Shown piece by piece: positions 53,350-64,000 of a stretch of DNA of 64,000 nt. The position numbers and the translations under genes were made by a program. The notes beneath the pieces were generated by a model, which did no database searches, was not told where the DNA came from, and worked only from the letters and a program-made list of their open reading frames with translations. Within the stretch, counting starts at the first letter, position 1. Each line of letters begins with the position of its first letter. The stretch is from assembly GCF_042186555.1 (NCBI RefSeq), contig NC_133333.1:65844555-65908554 (forward strand), written 5' to 3'. This DNA comes from Aquarana catesbeiana. Its lineage: Eukaryota > Chordata > Amphibia > Anura > Ranidae.

Positions 53350-55312
53350 GAGGGATGGGACAAACACCCCCCTGCCCCTGTTCGGTTCGCATCCAGAACA
53401 TGCAAACAGGCAAAAAATTTGTTTGAACACCGTTAAAGTCTATGTGACACGAACATGAAAAATCAAAAGTGCTAATTTTAAAGGTTAATATGCAAGTTAT
53501 TGTCATAAAAAGTGTTTGGGGACCCGAGTCCTGCCCCAGGGGACATGTATCAATGCAAAAAAAAGTTTTAAAAACGTCCATTTTTTCGGGAGCAGTGATT
53601 TTAATAATGCTCAAAGTGAAACAATAAAACTGAAATATTCCTTTAAACTTCGTACCTGGGGGGTGTCTATAGTATGCCTGTAGAGTAGCGCATGTTTCCC
53701 GTGTTTATAACAGTTCGAGAGCAAAATGACATTTCTAAAGGAATAAAAAGTACTAGCGCTAGTGCCGGCTATTAATGAGTTGTTGGACCCGACAATACAC
53801 ATAAAAGTCATTGAAAGTCATTGGGGTTCCCCCAAAAATCCACACCAGACCCTTCTCCAAGCACTGCAACCTGGCAGGCTGCAGAAAAAGAGGGGGGATG
53901 AGAGAGCGCCCCTCTTCTGAACCGTACCAGGCCACATGCCCTTAACATGGGGAGGATGTCCCTATGTTGATGGTGACTAGGGCCTCATCCCCACAACTCT
54001 TGCCCGGTAGTTGTGGGGGTATGCAGGTGGGGGGCTTATCGGAATCTGGAAGCCCCCTTTAACAAAGGGGACAGCCAGATCTCTGCCCCCCTATGTGAAT
54101 TGGTAAGGGGTACATTGTACCCCTACCATTTCACAAAAAGTAAGTGTCAAAATGTTTAAAAACCACAGGAGAGGGCTTGGGACAAGTCCTTTATTAAAAA
54201 TAAAAAAATAAAAAAGAGATTTCAGCGATGTAATCCAATAAATCCATGCTCCTACTCCAATGATGTAATCCAATTCTCGATCTCCAGGATGTTCTCCAGC
54301 GACTCCAGCGATGAACATGTACAGGATCCTGCCTCCACCGGAGGCACACAGCCAATGACGCGGCGCCAGCTTAACAGCTCTTATGTAGCTGAGGGCGGGA
54401 CCACCCGTCTCGTGACCCCATCCCCCTCTGACAAGGGGAAACTCTGGGGTTTCCGAGTGATGTAAACGGGTGACCCTGCCCCCCTCTGATGCACGGGGAC
54501 ATCCCTATGGCTTTCCCCGTGGTGTCAGAGGGGGACGGGGTCACCCGTTTACAACACCATGGGGAAGCCATAGGGATGTCCCCTTGTGTCAAAGGGGGGC
54601 GGGGTCACCGGGTGGCCCTGCCCTCAGTTATATAAGAGCTGTCACAAGAACAGAAGCGTCATGCAGGAGACTCCCATTGAGGCGGATCATCCGGAGGATG
54701 AAACGGGGAAGGAGAAGCCGGAGGAAGATGCCAGAGGAGAGGACCGGAGGAAGAAGCAGAAGAAGATAGAGTAAGAAGCGTGGGTAGAACAAGATGGAGG
54801 AAGAAGAAATAAACCAAAGGAAGACCAGAAGAGGATAGAAGAAGAAGACATTAATAAAGGAATTGTCAAAAACTATCTATTGTCTTTTTTAACATTTTTT
54901 ACACTTTTTTTGTGAAATGGTAGGGTTACATTTGTACCCCATTACCAATTCAAACAGGGGGTGCCGGGACCTGGGGGGCCCCTTGTTAAAGGGGGCTTCC
55001 AGATTCCGATAAGCCCCCCGCCCGCATACCCCCACAACCACCGGACAAGGGTTGTGGGGATGAGGCCCTTGTCCCCATCAACAGGGGGGCATCCTCCCCA
55101 AACACTTTTAATGACAATAACTTGCATATTAACCTTTAAAATTAGCACTTTTGATTTCTCGCATACACTTTTAAAGGGTGTTTTAAAAGGGTAAGGGTGC
55201 TTTCGAATTTGCCACAAACACCCCAAGTTGTTCGCTACTCGGCGAACGGGCGAACAGCCAATGTTCGGGTCAAACTCATGTTCCACCCGAACATAAAGCT
55301 CATCCCTAGTGT
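53350..55312. repeat. Foldback repeat (about 2 kb)
   Basis: Left-arm segments recur inverted on the right: AAATCAAAAGTGCTAATTTT (53459) against 55132-55157; the block with GGCCTCATCCCCACAAC and CTTATCGGAATCTGGAAGCC (53940-54070) against 54960-55095; and TGTACCCCTACCATTTCACA against 54911-54945. The outer ends read AGGGATGGG and the complement of CTAGGGATGAGC. The central part has its own hairpin (CATCCCTATGGCTTTCCCC, 54489-54585). No coding. About 300 bp of the left arm (53590-53880) has no right partner. Confidence 0.7.
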
Positions 55313-55905
55313 TGGTGGTACCAGAACACTGTAAGCCCTCACAGTTACTCTTGGTGGGCGCTGGAACGGGCCCTGCTGTGAAATATTATATCAAGAATTG
55401 TAATTACATGCCCCTGTTGAACAGGGGCAGAAAAATTGGGTCTTAGGCAGTTGTGGAGGTGCCACAACACTGTAACCCCTCACAGATTCTGTTGTTGAGC
55501 GCAGAAACGAGCCCTGCTGTGAATTATTAGATCAAAAATTGTAATTACACACCCCTGTTAAACAGGGGCAGAAAAATTGGGCCTTAGGCGGTAGTGGTAG
55601 TGGTGGTGACACAACACTGTAAAGCCTCACAGATACTCTTGTTGAGCACAGGAATGAGCCCTGCTGAAAAATATTACAGCAAAAATTGTCATTGCATGCC
55701 CCTGTTTAACAGGGGCAGAAAAATTGGGCTTTAGGCACTGGTGCTGGTGCCACAACACTGCAACCCCTCACAGATACTCTAGTTGAGCGTAGGAACGAGC
55801 CCTGCTGCAAAATATTACAGCAAAAATTGTAATTACATGCCCCTGTTTAACAGGGGCAGAAAAATTGGACTTTAGGCACTGGTGCTGGTGTCCAGAACCA
55901 AAAAT
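55313..55905. repeat. Four tandem 141-147-bp repeats
   Basis: Units marked by ACAACACTGTAACCCCTCAC start near 55322, 55464, 55611 and 55752. Each contains GAGCCCTGCTG, AAAATTGTAATTACA and CAGGGGCAGAAAAATTGG. They precede the hAT transposase 3' end on the minus strand and probably belong to that element's 3' region. Confidence 0.82.
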
Positions 55906-56100
55906 GTTCTTAGAACCTATCAACATGAACATTGAGGAGGAATAAGATAGTCACTCAGCATAACAGGATAGTTATTCAGCATTAGCATAGGCAGTCTTCA
56001 AGGGATCTCACATTCATAAAAAAATTAATTGGTTACATCAGCATCAGGTGCTTGGTAGCTGGTGATCCAAGACTGATTCATTTTTATGAAGGTGAGCCGA

Positions 56101-56363
56101 TCAGCCGAGTCTGTGAGACAGGCGCACTCTATGATTGGTTACAAAGCCTCCAGCAGCACTGAATGTGCATTCCGATAGAACACTGGATGCAGGACAGGCC
56201 AGTAGCTCAATTGCATACTGTGCAAGCTCTGGCCAGTGATCCATCCTCAAGACCCAGTAACCCAGTGGATTTGCAGTTGTAAAGGTCTCCAAGTCTGATC
56301 TTGCCCCAAGGTATTCCTGCACCATGTAAATCAGACTGTCATGACCTTGCAGTAATACATTCA
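56101..56363 (-). pseudogene. hAT transposase, C-terminal dimerisation region
   Basis: Minus-strand MNVLLQGHDSLIYMVQEYLG, then ELAQYAIELLACPASSVLSE and FSAAGGFVTNHRVRLS, the signature of the hAT C-terminal dimerisation domain. The Gypsy insert separates it from the rest of the protein at 60965. Confidence 0.85.
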
Positions 56364-57072
56364 TGACCTGTCTGTCTCTTACCTGGTCTGTGTATCAGCC
56401 TTGAGGCTTGTACTCTCACACCTGCATGCTTGAGTAATCTTCCCTCTGTGTGGATCCACCCTAGCCTCAACAGGAACCACTATTTAACATTGTATTCTCA
56501 AAGCCGGCCTTGCCGTGCAATATTGTGTGTTTGGCTTCCTGTTTGCCGTGTGCTCTAAGTTTGTCTCTGTCTCTGTTACCGATCTTGGCGTGTTCCCGAC
56601 TATCCCTGTCTGCTTGTGACCCTGACCTTTGGCGCATTCTCGACTATCCCTGTTTGCCTGTGACCCTGACTTTTGGCATGTTCTCTGTTATCCTTGTCTG
56701 CTAGTCGCCCCGACATTTGGCTACCTCCTTACTATCCCTTGCTGTCCTGGGCTGCTGTTTCCTCTCCATCCTCCTGTAGCCTACCATGAGCGTGAGCTGG
56801 GAGACCCTGGGGGCCGCGACCTGGAGCCAGTTGCAGCCCAGTCCATCCTCACCACTAGGGGCTCTGGTGAACACCTGCTGGCTCTTAGACTCCGCTCCCT
56901 GGGGAATCTATGCTCTAACTCACTGTGGGATCTGTGTTGGTGCTCCAGGGGACCTGCCTTCCTGAACCACCCCGAGTTCCATCCGCAGCAGTCAGCCTTA
57001 GGGTCCACTATCATAGCGGTGCACTCCTGACCCCAACGGGGTGCATCTGTCACCTGGATACAGGTGACCTGA
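56364..57072 (+). repeat. Gypsy left LTR with 44-bp subrepeats
   Basis: It starts about TGACCTGTCTGTC and ends about CAGGTGACCTGA. Four roughly 44-bp units marked by TTGGCGTGTTC / ACTATCCCTG start at 56585, 56629, 56673 and about 56717. The right-LTR deletion endpoint falls in this array. Confidence 0.75.
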
Positions 57073-57086
57073 TAGTTTGCACGGCC

Positions 57087-58035
57087 ATGGACCCGTCTGA
57101 TGTGCCGCTACCTGCCGATGATCAGCTGTAGGGCATAGTCCACAGACTCGAGACCCAGAAATCTAATCAGACCCAGGTGATGCGATTCCTTCAGGATTTG
57201 GCTTCCCGCTTTGAACAACTTCAAACCTCCTTAGGCTCCCCGGTTCCACAACCGCATTCGGCTTCCGTATCAGCTCCGCTTACAGTCGCAGCTGCTAACC
57301 CTTTGCACTTACCAGCTCCGTCCCGTTACTTTGGGGATTCCAAGGCCTGCAGAGGGTTCCTTAGCCAGTGTACCATTCATTTTGAACTCCAACCCCAAAA
57401 CTTCCAGTCTGATCAGGCAAAGGTAGCCTATATTATTTCTCTCCTGTCCGGCGAGGCTTTAGCTTGGGCTGCCCCTATGTGGGACAGGAAAGACCCAGTG
57501 GTTTCCAGCCTCTCAAATTTTCTGAAACTCAGAATATCTTTGAGGAACCAGGTCGTGTCTCTTCAGCGGCCAGCGCCCTCTTACGTCTCCGCCAAGAGTC
57601 TGCTTCTATGGGACAGTATGCTCTTCGTTTCCGCATAGTGACGGCTGAGCTGAGCTGGAACAATGAGGCCTTAGTCGCAACCTTTCAGCATGGTCTTTCT
57701 GATTTTCTGATAGAGTGAATGACGAATTAGCAGGAAGAACCATCCCCACTGATTTGGACGAAGTTATCTCCCTGTGTAACCAGATTGATATTCGTTTTCA
57801 GGAAAGGACCCTAGAAAAGCGACGCCAGCACTCCTTGGTCCTTAGTCAGCCCGAGCTCCCTTCTTTTCTTCCTGTGGAGCATCTCCTGCCAACTAAGGAA
57901 CCCATGCAGCTGGGCCAGACCAGGCCATCCCCCGAGGAACGTGCTAGGCCCAGAACTCTGGGCCTGTGTCTCTGCTGTGGGGGCAAAGGTAATTTTCGTG
58001 ACACATGCTCATTTCGTCCAGGAAAATCTCGGTAA
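57087..58035 (+). pseudogene. Gypsy gag, stops and frameshifts
   Basis: Start MDPSDVPLPADDQL at 57087, stop at 57129-57131. The same frame resumes with FLQDLASRFEQLQ and RYFGDSKACRGFLSQCTIHFEL, then ALAWAAPMWD (capsid). A frameshift near 57520 leads to EPGRVSSAASALLRLRQ, another near 57715 to DELAGRTIPTDLDE. The zinc knuckle reads CLCCGGKGNFRDTC: the His of the CCHC is Asn. Confidence 0.85.
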
Positions 58036-60562
58036 TACATCTGGAGGGTGGAGTATTGGACCCAGAAAAGTCATCTTCTCGTCTCCTTCTTTCGGTGTTT
58101 CTTCATGTTGGCATTTCCTCCCACTCGGCCTTGGCTTATCTGGATTCAGGAGCCGCTGGCAACTTTATGGACTGGAGAACTGCATCTTCCATGAACCTTA
58201 CCCTTTTACCCCTCACTACTCCATTCGTGATCTTGGCGATTGATGGCACTGTTCTTCCAGGGGGGCCTATCCGCTTCCAGACCCCTCCTGTTAAGATGTC
58301 GGTAGGGATACTCCACCAGAAGTGGATATCCTTTCTTATCCTTCCTAAGGTCTCAACCCCTATCGTATTGGGGCTTCCTTGGTTGCAGCTCCACTCTCCA
58401 CACGTTGACTGGACTTCTGGGCAGATCCTGGCTTGGGGTCCCTCCTGTTTCTCTTCCTGCCTACTCAAGGTTGCCCCTAAGGGGAGACTTCCCATGGCTA
58501 CCACCTCAGTATCTTCTGCCCTTCCTGCTGCATATAGCGATTTCCGGGATGTGTTCTGTAAAAAGTCAGCTGAGGTGCTTCCTCCTCACAGGTCCTTTGA
58601 CTGTGCCATTGACCTTGTTCCCGGAGCAGCTCTACCCAGGGGTCGTACCTACCCTCTGTCCATCCCAGAGACCCAGGTAATGTCTGAGTATGTTGCAGAA
58701 AATCTAGAAAAAGGATTCATCCGGAAATCCTCATCGCCTGCAGGAGCAGGGTTCTTTTTGTTGCCAAAAAGGATGGTACCCTAAGACCCTGCATTGACTA
58801 CCGAGGCCTAAACGCAGTAACGATCAAAAATCGATACCCCCTACCCCTAATATCGGAACTATTTGACAGGTTGAAAGGTGCCTCCATTCTTACCAAGTTG
58901 GATCTTAGGGGTGCATACAATTTGATCGGAATACGGAAAGGGGATTAATGGAAAACTGCGTTTAACACTAGAGATGGGCATTACGAGTACTTGGTCATGC
59001 CCTTTGGTTTGTGTAACGCCCCAGCGGTGTTCCAAAACTTTGTTAACGAAATCTTCAGGGATCTGCTTTACCAATTTGTTGTCATCTACCTGGATGACAT
59101 TCTCATCTTTTCGGATAGTCTGTCGGTTCACAGAGACCATGTCCGGATTGTACTTCAGCGCCTTCGAGAAAATAATCTGTACGCCAAGCTGGAGAAATGT
59201 TCTTCTGAATGTTCTGAAGTTCTGTTTCTGGGATGCTTCGTCTCTAACTTCGGTCTTCGTATGGATCCTGGGAAGGTCTTGGCCATTACCAACTGGCCTC
59301 TTCCTGCCGGCCTCAAAGCCACGCAGCGCTTTCTTAGGTTCACTAATTATTACAGGCAGTTCATTAGGAATTACTCCTCTATTGCTGCGCCAATTATCGC
59401 CTTGACCAAGAAGGGTGCTAATGCCAAGGAGTGGTCCCCCGAAGCTGTCTCTGCCTTTCATGATTTGAAACAGGCCTTCATTTCTGGACCTTTGTTGAGG
59501 CGACCTGACCCGGGGGATCCATTTTTTATTGAAGTGGACGCTTCCTCAACTGGGGTGGGAGCTGTGCTTCTTCAATCCTTTGGGAAAAAATGTCTACCAT
59601 GTGCGTTTTTCTCCAGAAAATTTTCTCAGGCGGAGAAGAATTACGCTATTGGTGATCGGGAACTTCTTGCAATTAAATTGGCATTGGAGGAGTGGCGTCA
59701 TCTCTTGGAGGATTCCTCACATTCCATAACAATTTTCACTGACCATAAAAATCTGCAGTACTTACAGAATGCCAAATGATTGAATCCCAGACAAGCCAGG
59801 TGGAGTCTCTTCTTTTTCCGTTTTAACTTCACCATTACATTCAAACCTGGTTCCTGCAACAGTCAGGCTGATGCACTCTCTAGATCTTTTGACATTCAGG
59901 ATGAGGAGCCTACCATTGAACCTGAGCTGATTATCCCTAATTCATGCATCCTTGCCCATTCTACCACCCTGAAGTCAAAAATTCCTCTTGGCAGGTCCTT
60001 CGTCCCCACTGAGCTAAGAGCTAAGATCCTTCATTGGGGACATGACTCCAAGGTGGCAGGTCTTGCTGGGTTTCTTCGATCCTTCCTCCTCATCAGTCAC
60101 CACTACAGGTGGTCTACTCTCTGTTCGGATGTCAAAGACTATGTTAAGGCTTGTCATGTCTGTGCCCAGTCTAAGTGCTCCACGCAGGCTCCTGCTGGTC
60201 TTCTCATGCCCTTGCCCATTCCCAAGGAGCCCTGGTCTCACATAGCCATGGACTTCATCACCGATCTTCCACCTTCTGAGAAGAACACGGTCATTTTGGT
60301 GGTAATTGATCGATTCTCCAAGATGGCCCATTTTGTTCCTCTTCCTGGTCTCCCTTCTGCTCCTGCCTTGGTTCCCATTTTCGTACGAGAGATTTTCCGT
60401 CTTCATGGTGTCCCTTCCCATGTCATTTCGGACAGGGGTGTTCAGTTTACTTCTCGCTTTTGGAGAGCCTTTTGCAAATCCCTCAACATTACCTTGGATT
60501 TTACCTCCTCTTACCATCCCCAATCCAATGGCCAGACTGAAAGGGTTAATCAGGAGTTGGAG
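58005..60562 (+). pseudogene. Gypsy pol: protease, RT-RNase H, integrase (partial)
   Basis: The protease has the LDSGAAGNF active site (about 58140). The RT follows a frameshift near 58760, with RPCIDYRGLN, TKLDLRGAYN, a stop at 58946-58948, MPFGLCNAPAVFQ and YLDDILIFSD (about 59087-59110). RNase H has FIEVDASSTGVGA and FTDHKNLQYL, then a TGA at 59777-59779. The integrase has a HVCAQSK zinc-like segment, the MDFITDLP first Asp, SDRGVQFTS second Asp and GQTERVNQ with Glu, and is truncated at about 60562. Confidence 0.88.
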
Positions 60563-60570
60563 GTTTGCCG

Positions 60571-60964
60571 TGTTCTCTGTTATCCTTGTCTGCTAGTCGC
60601 CCCGACATTTGGCTACCTCCTTACTATCCCTTGCTGTCCTGGGCTGCTGTTTCCTCTCCATCCTCCTGTAGCCTACCATGAGCGTGAGCTGGGAGACCCT
60701 GGGGGCCGCGACCTGGAGCCAGTTGCAGCCCAGTCCATCCTCACCACTAGAGGCTCTGGTGAACACCTGCTGGCTCTTAGACTCCGCGCCCTGGGGAATC
60801 TATAGTCTAACTCACTGTGGGATCCGTGTTGGTGCTCCAGGGGACCTGCCTTCCTGAACCACCCCAAGTTCCATCTGCAGCAGTCAGCCTTAGGGTCCAC
60901 TATCACAGCGGTGCACTCCTGACCCCAATGGGGTGCATCTGTCACCTGGATACAGGTGACCTGA
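60571..60964 (+). repeat. Gypsy right LTR, 5' part deleted
   Basis: It matches 56679-57072 with about nine substitutions and no indel that I noticed. It lacks the first 315 bp, including most U3 sequence. Confidence 0.85.
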
Positions 60965-62569
60965 CACAGACACTGGCGATGGTTGCTGGAACCGATCAGA
61001 CCTTGGCCTGCGGACTAAAAAATTGTCTGAATGCATTGGTCAGACGGCCACCTTCTCCACCGCTCCTTCTGTGACTGACTGAAGCCTCAGCAACATGTTG
61101 TCCAGGAGGACCAGGAAATTGTAACCTCCCAGGCTCTGGAAACGCATTGCACAAACCTTTCTGCAAGGCCTCCCGAAGATATTTCATCCTCTGCTTCCTC
61201 TGGGAAGGCTGGATAAGTTCCGCAACCTTACCCTTGTAACGTGGATCAAGAAGGGTTGCCAGCCAGTACTGATCCCTCTCCTTGATACCACGAATCTGAG
61301 GGTCCTTTTGCAGGCTTTGCAGGATCAGGGAGGCCATGCAGCGTAGGTTTGCTGAGGCATTCGGTCCGGAGTCCACTGGGTCACTAAGGGTGACATGATC
61401 CGCAGCCACCTCCTCCCAGCCATATACAAGTCCAAAACGATCCCTTGAAGACTGCTGCTGAGTGCCAGGCTCCACCTCCATGCTGACACAATCCTCCACC
61501 TCTTCCTGTGTGATAGGCCTGCAGGAATACTGTCTGGATAAAGGGGGCCTTGAGAGGTAAGGAAATCCTCCTCTTCCTCCCTCTGTTCTGCCTCAAGTGC
61601 CCTGTCCATTATTCCATGCAGCGTGTGCTCCAACAGAAGGACAAGAGGGACAATATCACTGATGCATGCACTGTCACTGCTCACCATCCTTGTGGCCTCC
61701 TCAAATGGTGACAGGACAGTGCATGCATCCTTGATCATTAGCCACTGGCGAAAAAAAGCCAAGCTCCCCTGACCCTGTACTGGTGCCATACTCGCACAGG
61801 TACTCATTAATGGCCCTCTGCTGCATGTGCAGCCACTGCAGCATGGCCAACATTGAGTTCCACCTGGTGGGCATGTCACAGATTAGGCGGTTCTTAGGCA
61901 GGTTGCATTCCTTTTGGAGGTCAGCCAGCCAAGCACTGGTATTATGTGACCGGTGGAAATACCCACAGACTTTCCTGGCCTGCCTCAGGAGATCCTGTAA
62001 GCCCAGGTACCTGCACAAGAACTGTTGCACCACCAAATTAAGGACATGAGCCAAACAGGGACCATGGGTCAAGTGTCCCTGTCGGAGGGCGGAGAGGAGG
62101 TTGGTGCCATTGTCGCAAACCATCATTCCTGGCTGAAGCTGGCGTGGCATCAACCACCTCTGAACCTGCCCCTGCAGAGATGCCAGAATCTCTGCCCCAG
62201 TGTGGCTCCTGTCCCCTAAGCAGACCAACTCAAGCACCGCATGGCATCTTTTTGCCTGAGCGCTTGCGAGGACAAATCTGGACAGGAAGAGGCCATAGAG
62301 GAAGAAGAAAAGGAGGGGGTGGAGGAGAGAAGTGTGGCAGAATCACCACTACCAGCATTTTGGAGGCGTGGTGGTGGAACAAGCTCAAACATTACTGCAC
62401 CCTGTCCTGCATCCTTCCCAGCTGCCAGCAGGGTTACCCAGTGCGCCGTGAAAGAAAGGTAACGTCCCTGTCCATGCCTGCTGGACCATGAGTCAACGGT
62501 AATATGCACCTTGCAAAAGAGTGTCACTAATACCCGTTCATATATAAGGGACACTAAGAATTTTTTTAA
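60965..62569 (-). pseudogene. hAT transposase, RNase H-like core, frameshifted
   Basis: The minus strand reads VHITVDSWSSRHGQGRYLSF (first catalytic Asp region), an acidic/Ser insert, VLELVCLGDRSHTG, MVCDNGTNLL, GPCLAHVLNLVVQ, CDMPTRWNSMLAMLQWL, DQYWLATLLDPRYKGKV and FRQFFSPQAKV. Frames switch near 62220, 61860 and 61490. The order is that of ZBED-type hAT transposases. The N-terminus (BED finger) is missing because a Penelope-like element begins at about 62570. Confidence 0.85.
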
Positions 62570-64000
62570 TTGTTTGCAGAATGTGAGCCTGATAGGAAGA
62601 GAGCAGGCAATCTTGGTCACAGCCGACGTTTCCTCTCTTTACTCCATCATACAGCATGATGATGCCTTATTGGCGCTCAATTGGGCCCTTAGTCAAAGAG
62701 AGGATCTCCCCCACAACCAAAAGATTTTCCTTAGGAATGCCTTGGATTTCTGCCTTAGTCATAACTATTTTTGGTATGACGGTACATTCTACTCACAACA
62801 AAGAGGCGTTTCGATGGGCGCGAAATTCGCGCCCAGCATAGCCAATTTGTTCATGGCGGAGTGGGGGGATAAGACCATTTTTAGAGAACAAAGGCCGGAA
62901 CTTATATTTTACAAACGCTTCATTGATGACCTGTTTTTTATCTGGAATGGTACATCTGAGTCGTTAGGAGCATTTATACAGGCCCTGAATAGTAATAACA
63001 ACAATATTAAGCTTACTTCAGAATGGCATAAAGAAGAAATAAACTTTTTGGACGTCACCATTTATAGGGTGAACGATAAATTAGAAACAAGAGTTTATTT
63101 TAAAAAAACAGACAGGAACAGTTATTTGCCCATTTCAAGTGGTCATCATCCATTATGGCTCCCGAATATCCCAAAAGGACAGATTATGAGAGTAAGAAGA
63201 AACTGCCCTGAAGATACACAATTCTGGATTCAATCTAAAGTCCTTACAGAGAGATTTGAAGCCAAGGGATATGACCCGAAGAAACTGAAGAAGGTGGTGG
63301 AGGAAGTGGCTGAAATTCCTGGAATTACATGCTTACAAGAATCATGGCCGGTGGGTTCTGAGGTAGTACCAACAGAAAAAAATCGTAATAAAGAGTGGGG
63401 TTTTACTTCCCAATTTCATACTCAATACAAGGAAGTGGAGGAGATCTTCAGAAGACACTGGCATATACTCCGGTTAGACAAGAAACTCACCTCAGTATTA
63501 CCTTCTGAGCCCCAGTTCATTTATAGAAAAATCATGAGTTTTGGCGACAGAGTGGTGAAGAAAGTGATTGACCCTCCTAAACGTCCTCCAACATTTTGGG
63601 ATCGCAAAGGCTTTTTTGCGTGCAGGAGATGCAAAGCCTGCAGGGAGGTCTCCAGACCTCTTAGAGGAATTGATAGTTTCCTTTCCCCGATTAATAATCG
63701 CAGTTTCGGGATTAAACAATTCATTACATGCAACAGCACCTTTGTGGTGTATGCATTGAAATGTCCTTGCGGTTTAATCTATATAGGCCGTACAAAAAGG
63801 CTATTACGGGTGAGAATAGCTGAACACATAAACAACATAAAAATAGGCTATAAGGATCATAATGTCTCACTGCATTTTAAATTAAAACATAATAGTGACC
63901 CGACGGGATTGGAATTTTGGGGGGTTGAACATCTCCAGTCCCATTGGAGGGGCATAAATCGCATCCGAGAGTTATCCAAACGTGAAACCCATTGGATCTA
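62570..64000 (+). CDS. Second Penelope-like element: RT and GIY-YIG endonuclease, open to window edge
   Basis: One frame (codons starting at 62610 + 3n) is open for about 470 codons to the end. RT: ILVTADVSSLYSIIQHDDAL (motif A), GVSMGAKFAPSIANL, KRFIDDLFFIW (Asp pair 62925-62930), INFLDVTIYR. Linker: FFACRRCKACREVSRP (zinc-like). Endonuclease: FVVYALKCPCGLIYIGRTKR, RVRIAEHINN and a C-terminal Glu region (RETHWI). It is a different family from the 9-18 kb dimer. The RT N-terminus is missing because the copy starts at about 62570 within hAT sequence. Confidence 0.87.

Larger units (their letters stand above)
56364..60964 (+). mobile_element. Ty3/Gypsy LTR retrotransposon, right LTR truncated
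   Basis: The left LTR is 56364-57072 (approximate). The right LTR remnant 60571-60964 matches 56679-57072 with about nine differences in 394 bp. Between them lie gag, protease, RT-RNase H and integrase, in Gypsy order. The integrase is cut after ERVNQELE and joined to mid-LTR, so the integrase C-terminus and right U3 are deleted. It inserted into a hAT transposase whose two halves lie on either side. No envelope-like frame is seen. I could not settle the target duplication. Confidence 0.88.

Noticed and set aside
56364..60964. Endogenous retrovirus with envelope
   Set aside because: Gag and pol are of Gypsy retrotransposon type and no third gene lies between integrase and the right LTR.

Overview
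The window looks like intergenic DNA from a large amphibian genome, most likely an anuran (frog) and possibly ranid. The evidence is the mix of element families: CR1 and Tx1-type L1 LINEs, Penelope-like elements with GIY-YIG endonucleases, tyrosine-recombinase retroelements (Ngaro-like and DIRS-like), Tc1, hAT and PIF/Harbinger transposons, Ty3/Gypsy, and frog-style TTAA-flanked repeats. I see no host gene, rRNA, functional tRNA or CRISPR array. Nearly all coding sequence belongs to mobile elements, and almost every copy is broken.

Layout, 1-26 kb. A CR1 LINE (1-3178) abuts, and probably truncated, a Tx1-like L1 (3179-8390). A tRNA-derived SINE (8549-8778 and 20124-20181) is split by a Tc1 transposon (8779-20121, TA target site). 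The Tc1 is itself split by a 9.7-kb Penelope-like element (9063-18765) bounded by an identical 14-bp target duplication. That insert is an inverted dimer: a 5'-truncated minus-strand copy joined head-to-head to a longer plus-strand copy. Each arm carries RT, GIY-YIG endonuclease and a hammerhead-like ribozyme. Next comes an Ngaro-like element with split direct repeats (20182-26153), a gag with a SAP-like segment, RT-RNase H and a tyrosine recombinase. It sits between 80-bp direct repeats of older TE sequence.

Layout, 26-44 kb. A minus-strand Tx1/L1 3' fragment is split by a non-autonomous hAT (26521-28606, 8-bp target duplication), which contains a TTAA-flanked element. A minus-strand DIRS-like gag is split by a PIF/Harbinger element with its transposase and Myb-like gene. 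A 5992-bp segment starting in the Harbinger intron is then present twice in tandem (32016-38007 and 38014-44005), with a 6-nt filler at the junction.

Layout, 44-64 kb. This part holds a TTAA-flanked element, a 607-bp palindrome with apparently perfect 303-bp arms, a second Harbinger fragment with a 27-bp coding minisatellite, and a 5.35-kb TTAA-flanked element containing about 380-bp direct and inverted repeats. A foldback repeat follows. Then a minus-strand hAT transposase is split by a Gypsy element, and a second, uninterrupted Penelope-like ORF runs off the right edge.

The parts do not form one pathway. They record successive insertions whose order can be read from the nesting. The most interesting signals are the dimeric Penelope insertion with its ribozymes, the in-frame UGA CUA gag-pol junction and repeat-rich leader of the Ngaro-like element, the fresh tandem duplication, and the perfect palindrome.
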